This document shows, piece by piece, positions 21,515-34,644 of a stretch of 64,000 nucleotides of DNA. The position numbers and the translations under genes are program-made. The notes beneath the pieces were generated by a model that worked only from the letters and a program-made list of their open reading frames with translations, was not told where the DNA came from and searched no databases. The stretch is from Ursus arctos (Eukaryota > Chordata > Mammalia > Carnivora > Ursidae). The DNA is taken from positions 18,005,848 to 18,069,847 of the forward strand of contig NW_026622986.1 of the NCBI RefSeq assembly GCF_023065955.2. Direction: 5' to 3'. How positions within the stretch are numbered: the first letter of the stretch is position 1; each line of letters opens with the position of its first letter.

Positions 21515-22640
21515 AAATATACATGTATCTGAGTCACATATACACGTGTTGCATATGTTTTGCACACTTACGTTGAGTGTCCACACACCTTTGAGTGGAG
21601 AGCTACTGAAAGCTAGTGGTAAACATTGGTTCGCGCTGTTTGGTTTCCACCTTTGGTGTTCTTGGCCCAATCTGTGCTGACAACAAACCTCTGGGACGTC
21701 CCCTCAGTGCTGTGGGGTCTTTTCCTGCCAAATATTGTTCTCTTGCAGGATTAAATAGCTGAATCAGTGTGGCCTGAGTCTTGTTCCTGCTGAGAATATG
21801 AAGACTCCTGCAGGTTGTAATACAGATTAGCTGGTGAGAGCTCTGTTGGAAAAATAAAGTGCGTTTCCCTAAATGAATTTAACAACTGCTGTGAACCTTT
21901 TTGTGTCCTCTAGCATGAGTGTGTGTGCTGGCAGTTAACCACTTATTTCCCTCATTTTCCCCCAAAGTTGTGCCTGCCCACTCCTGGGCATTTATTGTAA
22001 ACATTTTCATAACTTTATTTCACATTTCTGTTTCACCAGAAGAAAGCATTTGACATGTTAAAATGATTAACTGTTGTTCATCATTATTTATTTAAGGAGG
22101 AAAACCATTTTTTTCTGAAATTATATAATGGGTTTGATGTTACTTACATAATTAAACAACCACATCACTGGCTTATTTAGAGTAAACTGATCAGCATATT
22201 GCATTTTGATCACAAGCTTTACATTATTGGTCAAAAATTTGGAGATACTTAACAAGGGGCAGGAAGGACAGAATGGCCGAAATGATTTATATTGTTTCCA
22301 ACCTCCATCCTATTACTATTTCTGCTTCTCGGGGTAGATCATAACCTTGGAGGGTTCTGAATTCCACAGTGATTATGGTGCTTCCCTTTAAATGAAATAA
22401 AGTAAGGAAATCCACACCAGTACAGCTAACCTCGAAAGCAGAGTCCACACAGTAACCTGGAAATGAATCGTTGTTGGGTTTTCTGATTGCGGGCTTCTGG
22501 ATAAGTTCATCGAACTCGTCTCTCTTTTGGGGGACCCTTACCTCGCTTGTGGACGAAGCATGTGCTCATCTGCTCATGAGGCAGCCGTCCCATCTGCTGC
22601 CTATACAGTTACTCGTTTGTCTCCTGACACCTCGTGTGCA

Positions 22641-22643
<3 letters not shown>

Positions 22644-22682
<39 letters not shown>
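22644..22682. repeat. (GT)n microsatellite
   Basis: An uninterrupted GT tract of about 39 nt. Confidence 0.98.
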
Positions 22683-22683
<1 letters not shown>

Positions 22684-23569
22684 TTTCTCAGGACAAATGT
22701 CTGTGACTGCCTTGTTAATGGCAGAGCATGACACAGTGGTAATACGGTTCACCTTATCAGTGCTGTATCTATTTTGCTTCCATAGGTTATTACTGTGATT
22801 ATTACTATTAATATTCCAAAAGTTAAATGATTAGTTAAATTATTTTTTTAACTTGTTGGCATAAATGCACCAAACACTGGGGGTAAAAAAATGTACCGAG
22901 AGAAGGCATGAGAAGAAGGGAGGATATCGGTTTGGCAACATTTAGCGTGTCTTCATAAAATAGCCTCTGTTTTGCAGCTATCCCATATGAGGGTGTTAGG
23001 TGTTAGGCAAACTACTACCTGACCTTAATTTCTGGGTACTTTGGAAGTTAGCTTGCAGCTTCACTGTCAGTAAAGAACTGGGGTCACGACGGAGGTCTTC
23101 TGTCCGCTAACCTGGTTTGCCTTTCTTTTTGGATGCTTGACTCTTCGAGTCACGTTGGTGGCACTGTTGAAATTTGCAGTCCTTCCGATTTTGACTTTCA
23201 AGGTGCATTAAAAAAAGGAACTTTTAAGCATTAAACCGTAAATCCTCTAAAACATTATCAGTGGCTCAAAAAATTTAATCAGTTCAAGTGGACAAAAATA
23301 TTAATGCATGATCCTTAGCGAATGTCAGTGGAACGTCCGTGCCTGGGATTGTTCAGTATTAGGACTAAATCCCCCTGTTTGGCTTCTTGCACCGTTAAAG
23401 CACACATGGTCTATAAGGACTTACGCTCATTCGGCAGTTCTGGACTCAGGTAGGAGCACAACAATCTCTATGTCGCTGTACATCCTTCTCCGTGCTCACA
23501 TGACACCCATTCTCTGAAGAGAGGACAAGGATGGGCGCAAACATTCGCGAAGGCCACTCTGTGTTGGGC

Positions 23570-23728
23570 ATAGCCTTTCCCATTTATTTCACCTGTTTTC
23601 CTCGACAGTCCCCAGAAATAATTGTCATTACCCTCACGGCACAGATGAAGAAACAAAGCTCAGAGAAAATAGGCAAGTTGCCTGAACACACACAGCCAAT
23701 AAAGACCAGAGCTGGGATTTTAGGGCAC
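23570..23728 (+). repeat. MIR SINE fragment
   Basis: 'cagatgaagaaacaaagctc' and 'aagttgcctgaacacacaca' with 'accagagctgggattttagg' are the MIR core and 3' region, followed by a 17-T run at about 23730. Confidence 0.8.
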
Positions 23729-24149
23729 TTTTTTTTTTTTTTTTTTTCTGACTTCAAAATGCAGGATTCTCCTTTATACCAGAATTTTAGGATCATGGCT
23801 TATATGTGGTTTCTGGAGCCCTCTGCCATAGAGCAAATGTCAGAGACAGGAGGTTGTTGTGTTGTTGTTAATGCCAAAGTTGATTTATCCTTAAATGGCA
23901 TTTTGGAGGTCATATAGCCATCTTAGGGCCAAATTTAGAAGTTTCAAATTTTTTAACACTGGGAACAGAGCTCTATGAGTAGAACCTTCCATTCACATGT
24001 TCTTTATGTGTCGGCATACAGAAAACTTTTGCCTGGCCCCCAGCCGCTTGAGCATGGGAGTTAGTCATGTGGTACTTGATGTTAAGGTTTAATGCGTACT
24101 CCCCTTTAGGATATATTTACCTTGCTTGTCCTACCCTCCTCTGCAGGGG

Positions 24150-24560
24150 CCTGCTCCGTGCTTGGCACTGTTTCAGGAGCTGAGGATACAAGATTGAAGC
24201 ATAGGTCTCTCTTAGCTCACGACACAGAACACGACTCCCACAAGCGCGTTGAGAGAGAGCTGTGGTTTTGGGGTCTGGGCAGCCCGGACTCAGGCACCTG
24301 TCCCGGCTGGGGTTTGAGGATGGTCACAAATGGCTTACACAAGAAGGTGGCATGAGATGAGTTTCAAAGGATGAATAAGGATAGAAGCAAGTGAGAAAGA
24401 AGTGATGGTGAACAGCGGGTGGCAAAAACATCCTGCGGGGGGATCAGCGTGTGTCGGGAGTTTGAGAATGGACCTGCGTGGTACGTTTGAGGAATCGTGG
24501 GTACGAATTTTATCCTGAAGATTTTGGGGAGTACCCAAAAGATTTTTTTAGCGGGAATGA
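24150..24560 (+). repeat. Ancient mammalian repeat, family not assigned
   Basis: 'ggcactgtttcaggagctga' with 'gatacaagattgaagcatag', later 'gaattttatcctgaagattt', has the order of the same old repeat class seen at 20620 and 32880. Assignment is tentative. Confidence 0.4.
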
Positions 24561-26711
24561 CACCAGATGTTAAGGTTACTATTTGTATAAGTGTTGGGAG
24601 TGGCTTATGTATACTTGTTGTCAATCTGGCCCTTCTCTGGGTGGGATTGCCCTGTCATCATCTCTGTGGGATCTTGAAGCCCCTCCTGCCTGGCTGTCAG
24701 GCCTGGGATGGTTATAGCACTAGTATTTGTAGGGGTCTGCTTTTGGAGAACAAAAGAAGAAAATAATGAGTTCTGGTATCTCTATTTTTATGCTATGCCA
24801 ATAAAAAAAAAAAGAACTTAAGCAGTTTCATCGCGTGGGTTTAGAACTGAATGACAAACGTCGAGCACAGGTGTCTGTATGGTATGTAAATAGGGCAGTG
24901 GTGTGTTCACGCCCCAACTGTGATACAAGCTTGGGATGGCTAGTCTCCGACACAATGTCAGGTTGGCAGGTCTGAGAGTGTAAACCCGTATAAATATGTA
25001 TGCCTTTAGCATTGCATGCAAATGCTGCGTTAGTTCCATACAAATATGGAGAGAAAAATCTCAGTTCACCAAACTGTCTGCCGTGAGGAGCGGGGGAGTT
25101 CTGGTAAACTTATTATTATGTTTCAATAAAGGTGACGCCTAAACCTTTGTTGCTTTGTTGCCAGTGTCCCCAAAAGTTAGATGACAAACCACAGTGCAGC
25201 TAACTTTAGCTCAAAAAAATGTAAATGCCTTTTGCTCATTGAACAGGCCAGAGGTGACAGACGTTGATCAGCACAGATCACTCTATGGGGCAGGCAGATG
25301 GTTGGAGAGGTGACCTCCCGAGTCCCTGTTATCCTCAGGACACCGTCTGGAAGTGATATTTCTGGAAGTTTATGAGGATGCCTGTTTGAGACTGTTCACC
25401 TTTGATTACCTTTGGGTCCTCAAGTCAGAATGCACAGGAACAAAATCCTCGTAGCTGAATCATTTTGAATGACTTAGTTTTATGTGTGTAAGGAATCGAG
25501 GACTGGATCCTAGTTAAAAGCAAAGGAAATTTGTTTTGAATTGTAGCAAGCTATCTGAGTAAGAAACAAGAAATAACTTCCTACAATATATGAATTATAT
25601 GAGAAAGTCTTAAGGCTCTTTTGACTTTTAAAATGACCTATTTTAGCAGAGCATTATATCTCCATCATTATGCCTCTTTTCGTCTATGTCTCAAAAGGGA
25701 AGGATCATAGTTGATGCTTATTTTAAGTTGAGAGGATCAATGAAGGCCTGATGGAAAAGCCCTTTGTGTGATGTAGAAGAAAGACACCGTTAAGTAAAAA
25801 TATGAAATCAAACTCTATGGAGACAGGTACACGGAGGGGTGATTGATTGGCTTTCCTTTTGGGCTTTTTGTAATTTTATGAAAATGTAATTCAGAAACAC
25901 GGGGAAAGCCGTGTAGTCTGGCTTGGGAGAGTCGGGGAACTGCGTGTATCCCAGTGTAGGGGAGGGGAGAGCAGCCGTCGTCCCTCGACACTTGGCAGAT
26001 ACTCATAAGTCTCTCCAGATCACACATCAAAAGCCAAGTGGTGGTAATTACTCCTGAGGCTCCTAAATGTTACGTTTTGAAATGGGAATTAATACCAGGC
26101 AAAAAGTGCCATGTTTTAGGAAAGATCCAGTTTTCTTCTTCCTCATGGTTTTGTTCTTTTAAAAAGAATTATTTGAGATGAACCGATATGTATGGCCCCA
26201 AAAAGAAGTCAACCTAACCTTATTCATAAGGTGGGAGAATGTTGAAGTCTGGACAATGTTGCACTCCAAGGTCATTTTGAAGGACGGGATGTGCAATAAT
26301 TAGAACAGGCAGAAATTAAACCACAATGAACAGTAATCCTAAAGAAAATTAAAACACAGAAAACACTGCATTATTTATTTGGATTCAATGGGAACTTGCC
26401 AAGGGAGAGGCAGCTGGCTTTCTGCTCTTTGAAATGTTTGTAGACTAGAGGAGAAGCTGTCAATCAGAGTTAAGCCCTCACTTAATTCTTGCTCTTAGGC
26501 CAGATCTAACTGTATGGTGAAGTGGGGGATAGACATAGTTAACAACGTGACTCGGGACAGCAGAGACACAGACCCTTGTGACAGGTAGACCGGAGCTTGG
26601 ATTCTGTCTACGCCAATTTCATCATCACCACCTGCCATTTAGGCTCTGTCCTCAGACCTTGGGGCCTTAGGGGTTGATTTTAGAGGCAAACAAGGCCTGG
26701 CTTTGAAGGAC

Positions 26712-26876
26712 AGCATCTGCCTTCAGCTCAGGTCATGATCCCAGGGTCCTGGGTTCAAGTCCCGCATCGGGTTCCTTGCTCAGTGGGGAGCCTACTTCTC
26801 CCTCTGCCTGCTGCTCCCCCTGCTCCTACTCTCTCTGACAAATAAATAAATAAAACCTTTAAAAAAACAAACAAAA
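26712..26876 (+). mobile_element. SINEC (tRNA-Lys SINE), sense, 5'-truncated
   Basis: Lacks the first ~30 bases of the tRNA-like head. It starts at AGCATCTGCCTTCAGCTCAG and runs to ACAAATAAATAAATAAAACC. Confidence 0.93.
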
Positions 26877-28059
26877 ATCTGTAACTTCTGAGATTATTAT
26901 AAGAATTACGTATTAGCTCTTATTTGTAATTAAAACACTTGGCAGAGTGCTCAGTAACTGGAAGTTTTGTTATTGCTGTGAAATAAATTAGAAATTGAGA
27001 CACGATCTTGGCATAAGAATGTTTAAAGAGTCACTTTGTTTTGTCTTTGGAGAAAAACGAATAGTATTTCCAGCCTTCAAACTGATCCCATTTATATAAC
27101 AATTTATTTTATTTTATTTGGACTTCCTTGAAGTAACATTATTTTGATTACTGTCGCTCACAGTTTTGTATGAAACATAATCATGAAACAGGTTGCAAAA
27201 TTTTCCTGGGAGCTAATGTCCGTTATAGAATTTTCACTGATGAGCATAGAACTTGATCCTTTTAATGAGAATAAGCATACTGACTTAATGATTCCCATGT
27301 ATTCAAGGTGAAAAAAAATTCTCATTAATGCAGCTTGGCACAACACATATTATTATAAGTTCGCAAATGAATTGTTTCCCAAGTTAGGCTCAGGACCCTG
27401 CGATTTTCAGAGAAATCCTTAATGATGTCTTGCTTCCTCACAAGCATTAGGATAAACATCAAGGTTATTTAAATGTCAGCATTTAAATAGGATGAAGGAG
27501 ATGGAAGGAAGATGGAGGAGAACCTATATTTCTGTTGCAGTTCTGTATTTTAATTTAAAAGGGTAGAAACTAGCGCTTCAATTCTGCGTCTGCTTCATTA
27601 AAGGGCACATAGTCCAGACTTAGGTTTGGATCTGAAGGAGATCTGTCAGGGTCCATGGCAATTTCCAGGCTATGTGGATACGGGAAGGCACCTCACTGCG
27701 ATGGGCTTGCTCGCGGGGGGCGTCCCCCGTTCTGTCATCTGTACTCTGGCGTTCCGTGCGCAGTGACTTTGATAAAGAGAAGCCGATAATCATCTATAGC
27801 GTTAGTTACTGCTAGTATTACTCATGGGCTTACTCTTGCCGTCCGTCATGCTTAGCACGGTCTTGGCAAGTCCAGAATTTCTGCTCTTTTTCATCCAGAA
27901 ATGCATTTATTTTGTGACCATTGTTATGGATAACCATGCTGTGTATTACACATAATCCGAGACTGAGAGAGGAGTCTAGATGCTTCTGCAGGGCGACTCT
28001 TAGGGCACTTTCCACAGTGTGTCAAAGGCCTGATTGAATTTTTTTTCTCCCCAGCCAGG

Positions 28060-28172
28060 TAGACTGTGGTTCCGTGAGCTCAGGGAATGTGGCCAGTCCT
28101 ATTTTTAACCTCAGCACCAGACGTAGTGCCTGGCATGTATTAGCATCCAATAAATGTTTTAATGAATAAATA
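28060..28172 (+). mobile_element. L2 LINE 3' end
   Basis: 'gtagtgcctggcatgtatta' then 'catccaataaatgttttaat' is the L2 3' terminus. Confidence 0.8.
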
Positions 28173-28836
28173 AAACTGTGTGGCCTTTTGCCTCACAGTC
28201 GCACGGCACATAAGTTTACTTTCAGACTCACTTCCACTCAGAACTCTTAATGAGGCCCTGACCTGTTTTGCCAGACGCCTGGCTCCCTTCTCCTTCCGTT
28301 TTTCTCCTAGCAGAGATGCATTGCAATGTCTCAAAGATTTGTCTGTTAAGGAATTATGGGGGACGTTGTCTGCTCTGACTTACCTGAGTCAGAACAGGTT
28401 AAGGGCTGAAATCAATAGTCCCCAGTTCTGAGCACAAGAGAGGTGTTACTTCTCTATCGAGAAATGGGCCGATGCAGCCAGGCAACAGACAGGATGGTGT
28501 GGGGGCCTGCTTCGTGCGTTCAGTGATGCAGGCCTCTTCTGTTCAGTGTCTCCGCTACCCCCTTGGGTGTGAGAGTGCTGCCCTGGGTGAGTTACATCTA
28601 ACAGGTAGGCAAACGGAGCAGGGAACCGTGGTGGGTCACGAGTGGTCACAGGGGCTGGGGCTGGGAGCTGTGAACTTCACATCCATCCACATTCCACGGG
28701 ACAGAGTTCAGTCGTGTGCACTTGTCTCACTGCAGGGGGTCAACGAGGAAGACAAAAAGGTGGAACTGGTGGCCATCGTCAGTCCCTGTCACAAACCTTT
28801 TATCAGTAGTCTATCCTTTTAGACGAGGCAGAAATA

Positions 28837-29303
28837 CCGTAGTCCTCCCTTATCTGTGGGGGATACATGTCAAGACCCCAGTGGACGCCTGAAACCACTG
28901 ATAGTACTGAACCCTATATATACTATGTTTTTGTCCTATGCATACATACCTACGATAAAGTTTAATGTATAAATCAGGCACAGTAAGAGATTAACGACAA
29001 CGAATGATAAAAGAGAACAGTTATAACAATATACTGTAATAAGAGTGAAGTGAATGTGGTTTCTCTCTCTCTCAAAATACCTCACTGGACTGTGCTCGCC
29101 CTTCTTCTTGTGACGGTGTGAGATGACAGAAGGCCTGCATGAGGAGGTGAAGTGAGTGAGTGGCGTAGGCACCGTGACCCAGTGTCAGGTCACTACTGAC
29201 CTTCTGATGGTAAGTCAGAAGGAAGATCATCTGTTTCTGGGCCATGGTTGACTATGAGTAAGCGACACTGTTCAAAGCGAATCCGCAGGTGAGGGGGGAC
29301 TGT
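28837..29303. mobile_element. Tigger-like (TcMar) non-autonomous DNA transposon
   Basis: Terminal inverted repeats are visible: AGTCCTCCCTTATCTGTGGG near the left end, and the complement of GCAGGTGAGGGGGGACTGTA at the right end. The internal text ('gacgcctgaaaccactgata', 'ctatatatactatgtttttg', 'aggcacagtaagagattaac') matches a Tigger-derived MER element. TA dinucleotides flank both ends. No transposase ORF. Confidence 0.8.
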
Positions 29304-29870
29304 ATAGTGCCGACTGTTTGGTGCGTCCATTCAGCCTTTAAAATGCTTGCCATGTTCTCACAAGAGCTGAATTTGAGTTTCAGGGAGAAGTAGGCATTCT
29401 TTATGGTAGAATTAATACTTTGAGTTGAGAGCCCTTTTTCTCTCTTGTTTTGACTGTAGACCCATCAAGCCTAGTTCAGTCCCAGATGAGACTGATACCT
29501 AGTCTAAGGTGAGCAGTGAGACCATGTCGTAGTATGATGAAGAGTGGACAAAAGTTCAAGTGTGAAATCCAGACTTGATTTTTTTTTCAAAGTTAATGAA
29601 AAAATATTTTTAAGTTAATTTGTACTATCACAAAAAGTATAAAAGTAAAGAAAGTAAAACTCGTAGTGTACCCAGCTGGCCATATCCTAAACTGAGAAGA
29701 CTCACATGGTGTCTAGGAAATTATTTCCTCAATACCCGTCTCCCCCCGGTAAGAACCTTAGCCTGTCCCCATTTGAAAATCGGAGCTGGCTGGAAGACAG
29801 CTGCCAACTGCCAATGGACAACTGTGTTGTGTCCAACTTTATTAAGCCATGGAGATTTATTGTATTTTTT

Positions 29871-30480
29871 TAAAAACTGAGATATAGTTAATATGTAACA
29901 TATTAGTTTCAAGTGTACAGCATAATGATTTAATATTTGTATATAGTGTGAAATGATCTCCACAGTAGGTCTAGTTACCATCCCTCATCACACATAGTTA
30001 CATTTCTTTTCTTGTGACAAGAACTTTTTAAAAAAATTAATTTATTTATTTGAGAGAGAGAGAGCATGTGGAGGGGGCGGGGAGCAGAGGGAGAGAGAGA
30101 ATCTCAAGCAGACTACATGTCCAGCACGGAGCCCCATGCAGGGCTTGATCCCACAACCCTGAGATCGTGACCTGAGGCGAAATCAAGTCGGATGCCCAGT
30201 CGACTGAGTCACCCATCTCGTGACAAGAACTTTTAAGATCTACTCTCTTAGCAGCTTTGAAATATACTCTGCGGTATTGTTAAGTGTAGTTATTATTCTG
30301 TATGTTATCTCCCCAGGACTTACTTATTTTAGACCTGGAAGTTTGTACCTTTTGACCACCTTCACCCATTTCGCTCATCCCCTACCAGTTGCCTCTAGTA
30401 ACCATCGATCTGTTCTCTGTGTATTTTCTTTTGTAATTTTTTTAAAGTTTACATTTACTTGCCATGACTGTGCGTGAATC
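29871..30480 (-). mobile_element. L1M 3' UTR fragment, split by a SINE
   Basis: 'gatatagttaatatgtaaca', 'agtttcaagtgtacagcata', 'tccacagtaggtctagttac' and, beyond the SINE, 'ttagacctggaagtttgtac' are the antisense 3' UTR of old L1s. A SINEC at 30029-30219 interrupts it. Confidence 0.85.
30029..30219 (-). mobile_element. SINEC (tRNA-Lys SINE), antisense, nested in L1
   Basis: A perfect 15-bp target duplication GTGACAAGAACTTTT flanks it at 30014-30028 and 30220-30234, both copies made from the surrounding L1 sequence. Older SINEC subtype, with 'aatcaagtcggatgcc'. Confidence 0.97.
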
Positions 30481-31749
30481 AGACGTATAATGTAATGGTA
30501 TACAGGTAAGTTTTGAGGATGGTATATTGTGAAAATTATTTTTGAGTCATATTCTTTGTGAAAAAGCTAGTTTCTGAGACCATTGAGTGACTTAAAAAAT
30601 TGACATTTCCTTTTGGGCTCATATGTAACAATTCACGAATTTGCTCTAGAAAAGAACTTAGTTCATTTCAGCTCAGGAGAGATACATCTAAGTGTAAAAG
30701 TTATGAATAATCTGAAGGCTTCAAAGAGTTTGTGGAAATTCCCAATTTTTTACTACAGGATAGCAAACACACTGAGAGAATCTGGCCTCTTCCAATGGGT
30801 TCTGCCTTTCTTTTTTTTTTGTCATGCAAACTTGTGCATGTATTTTATGAAGTGTTAATGCAGTTAGTATCTAATGTTCCTAATTTATGCAATTGGATAT
30901 TTCATAAATGGGCTTTCTGCATGCAAGCATTTGTACACATTAATATTTATGCAAGTATTCAAATCAATGCAAGGGCATCTGTCTGCCTATGTGATAAAAA
31001 TATGCATATGCATGAACATTTGTACCAGGGGATAAGTCCCCAAAGTTAGTGATTGCTGAGGTTACAGTTTTCAACTTTTGTCCTCTTGACAAAATTTCTT
31101 TGACTAGAAAAGACATGCAGAGAAATAGCACCGTCATTAATATTGACAAATGAAATCGTTTTATTTAACTGTATTAAATAGATGTAAATGACAAGTCTAT
31201 GAAAGTTTCTTTAATCAGCAATGTCATGTGTTTTAGAAAATGTGGCATTTGTCACAAAGAGCATGTATTCTCATATATTGCCAATACAAAGAATATGCTG
31301 TTAGTAGTGAAATAATTTTTGTCAGAAATATTTTATTTCTTTATTATTTCTTTACTTATTTTAGCTTGAATTTGATCCTTAGCACAAACAGTACGGGAGT
31401 TCCTGGGCTGATTTTAGGATGCATATACGAATGTAAAAGGTGATGTAAGAGGGGTGGGGGTACGAAAAATTCTCATTCAAGTCCTCATGATCACTGTTGA
31501 TGCACTTGTCCATGACATCACAGGGGGTTGTGGTTCGGGCACCTTTCCCAGGATGGAAACCCCAGTCCCTGGGGCCCAGCCTCCCTGGGCAAACTAGGGA
31601 GCCTTCCCTAGGAGGCCAGGCCCTTCCAGGGCACTGCTTTGGAGCATTGCGATTGATAGGCCTCATTGCTTGGCGATCTACTGACTGACCTCCATCCCAC
31701 ATCTTTGTTAGTCTAGAGGAAGATCACTCCTTGATCTCTTCATACTTCT

Positions 31750-31950
31750 TCTTCTTTTTTTTTTAAGATTTTATTTATTTATTTGACAGAGAGAGACAGC
31801 CAGCGAGAGAGGGAACACAAGCAGGGGGAGTGGGAGAGGAAGAAGCAGGCTCCCAGCAGAGAAGCCCGATGTGGGGCTCGATCCCAGAACGCTGGGATCA
31901 TGCCCTGAGCTGAAGGCAGACGCTTAACGACTGCACCACTCAGGCGCCCA
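31750..31950 (-). mobile_element. SINEC (arctoid subtype), antisense, young
   Basis: A 17-bp exact duplication GATCTCTTCATACTTCT at 31733-31749 and 31951-31967. Carries GACAGCCAGCGAGAGAGGGA and GTGGGAGAGGAAGAAGCAGG, the tail-region variant used here for the species-group inference. Confidence 0.97.
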
Positions 31951-32879
31951 GATCTCTTCATACTTCTAATTCTGCTTTGTCTACTCATTAGGTTCAACTG
32001 GCAAAGTGTTTCTCTTAATTTATAAACTTAGTTGTTGGTGCCCATGTTTGTATTTTATGGCAGGCCCAACCCCCAGAGTTGATTCTGAAATATCCGTTTT
32101 GCAGTTTAAAGATGTGTTAAAGATTTTTCTTCTATCTTTCATTTTTTTTTCTTTCTTTCTTTCTTCCGTCCTTCCTTTTTCTCTTTCTTTCTTTCTTTGC
32201 ATTCCTTTGCTGAGGAATTTGCAATCTCCCAGCTGTTTGGAAGGAATTGAGAATTGCGGTGTGCCTTTGTCATGCTTGAGTGACATCTTCCCAGTAAAAT
32301 TTTTGTTGGCTGGCTTTAAGCTGAGATGTCAGGGAATTAGTGCTGTTTTTGTTTTGTTTTTCTTATGGGAAAAGAAAGGTTGAGAATTATGAATGGCTTA
32401 GGTATGAATTGAAAGGAATTGCTTGCTCAGTTATGCTGTCCTTTCTCAAAGCCCCAGTAGTGCTTGTTTTCCATGATTCACTGAAGGGAAGGTGCAGGGT
32501 TTGTGTCTGTGTGTCATATGTGGAGGGCAAGGCTAACACTATCCATGTGACAGAGGTGGCTGGTTAAAATGTTCTTGACCTCTAATGGTCATAGAGTGTT
32601 GCATGCTTCGGATGTTTTCTAGTTATATCATTCTAGGCAAACCCCATGGTATAGAGACTGGGCCTGGATCCCATATGGTTCTTATGAATTGGAGGAGACT
32701 CAGAATGATTTGCAAGGATTTTGTCTTGTTGGTCTTTACTTGGTCCGCCTCTAAGCAAAGTCCCTCTGTTCAGGCACAAAGCAGAGGGGGCATCAAGCGT
32801 AGAAATTTTCCGGTGGGAAGGAGTTCTGTATGTTGTGGGCATGGGGATAAGGCTAGAGTGAGCAAAGGAGAAAGTGTGT

Positions 32880-33850
32880 AGCATGTAAAGGACAGAGAAG
32901 GCAGGGCCATGATAAGAGTTGGTATTTTACTCTAGCTACAGTGGAAGCCATTGAAAATTTTAAAGTAGGAGCGTGGCACAATTTGATTTACATTTTCCAA
33001 AAGATTACTTGGCAGATGTGTGGGGAAACAAATGGATCACATGGGGCCAAGAATGAACACAGGGAATGATTATGTGGACAGGTAAGGTAGGCTGGTTTGG
33101 ACTAAGCCGGTGGTAGAAATGGAGAAAAGAGGACAATTCTGTGTTTTTTTTGGAGGTGGGTCTCCTTCAGCTTCGTGTTGAAGAATGACATGTGGGGAAG
33201 GAGGGAGCAGAGAAAACAGAGGCGTGTCCTAGAATTTTGGTTCTAGCAAATGGGTGAGTGGTGTGGCCATGTCACTTAGACGAGGGAGACCAGGGAAGAA
33301 GCAAGTGGCGGAAGGCAGAAATGCCACTTGGTTGGATCTGGACATCCACACGGAGGTGACCAGTAAGCTCTTCTCCCTGCAGCATGGGAATTCACAGGAG
33401 AGAGCAGGGAAGGAGGTATAAACTGAAGCGAGACATCAGCACCTAGATGGTATTTCAAACCCTGGAATAGCCTGAGGTTGCCTAGAGAGAAAAAGTGTAG
33501 AGATGAGAAGGGGAGCCAGGACCAAGCCCTCCACTCTCTACCTTGCAGAGGTCTGCTGGAAGGGGAAGAAGGAGACAAGGTGGGTCTAGGGAGATGACAG
33601 AGAAGTTAAGGTAAATTAGGAAACAGAAACCAAGGGAGGAAAGCATTTTTAAAAAGGACAGAGCTCAAATGGCAAATGCTGCCAAAGGGTCAAATAGAGG
33701 GAGGGCACTGAGAAGCTCATTAAATCTGGCCATCTAGGGAGTTGCTGACCTTGGCAAGGGTAGTTTCAGTGGCGTTGTGGGGAGGAGGGTCAGGTTGGAG
33801 TGGGAGATGATGAATTGGAAATAGTGAATAGCAGTAACTTGTTCAGTAAG
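32880..33850 (+). repeat. Ancient mammalian repeat, family not assigned
   Basis: 'gtggaagccattgaaaattt', 'gcacaatttgatttacattt' and 'agattacttggcagatgtgt' form the recognisable order of an old, widely dispersed repeat. Purine-rich throughout. Boundaries and family are uncertain. Confidence 0.45.
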
Positions 33851-34404
33851 TTTTGCTGTGAAGGGCAGCAAAGAAGGGACTGAAGCTGGAGGTAAATGTC
33901 AGGTCAAAATATTTTTGCTATATTGATCTTTCTGTTGTTGTTTGGTTTTCATATGAGAGCTACCAAAGCATATTTGAATTAACATTGATGGAATCGATCC
34001 AGTGGAGTTGAAGCTGATGATATGGTAGGGGGGAAGCAGGGGGAGAGAGAGAGAGGGAGATAGGGATGGCAGGAATCGAATTCAAAGCACACGTGAAGGG
34101 GTCGCCTTTGATAGGATCCAGGAATGCTTCTTCCTCTATACCAGGAGGGAAAGCAGAAGGTGAGAAGTGGCAGAGGGCGAAGCTCTTGATTTTTCTGGAT
34201 CTGTGCCTCTGGGCTCTGCTCACTGTACCTTTCCACTGCCTTCCTCTGATCTCCTCTTTCTCTGTGTTTCAGAGCTGGCTCAGCACGAGTCCGCTCTCAG
34301 CTCAATTACCCATCCTGCATACGTCCAAGTCCTTCTGTGGGCCTTTTCAAGTAATGGTGTAGCCAGACTCATTCTGGAATAAGTCTGAGTAATTCTTTTC
34401 CCTT

Positions 34405-34644
34405 GATGCCGCGCTGCCCAGGAGGGTAGCTGACTGGCCACATGTGGCTACAGAGTGCCCGAAATGTGGCTTGTGTAATGGAAGAATTGAACATTTAATT
34501 TTTTAAAATTTAACATTAAAACTGATACTTGATTCAATTATTAGAAAACTTTTACTATGATTGGGATGATTTAGATATCTGAATCTATACCAAGTATCTT
34601 TGATAAAATTTAGCATCTGGATTGTGAGTATAAGTTGTACACTG
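34405..34644. mobile_element. Possible hAT-type DNA transposon fossil
   Basis: 'ggccacatgtggctacagag' with 'gcccgaaatgtggcttgtgt' and an AT-rich interior resembles a mammalian hAT-Charlie MER element. It probably continues beyond the SINE at 34645-34842 to about 35000. Ends not defined. Confidence 0.45.

Noticed and set aside
24785..24815. AATAAA followed by an A-run, as a polyadenylated gene end
   Set aside because: The overlapping AATAAAAAAAA is a simple A-run. There is no exon or GT-rich downstream element.
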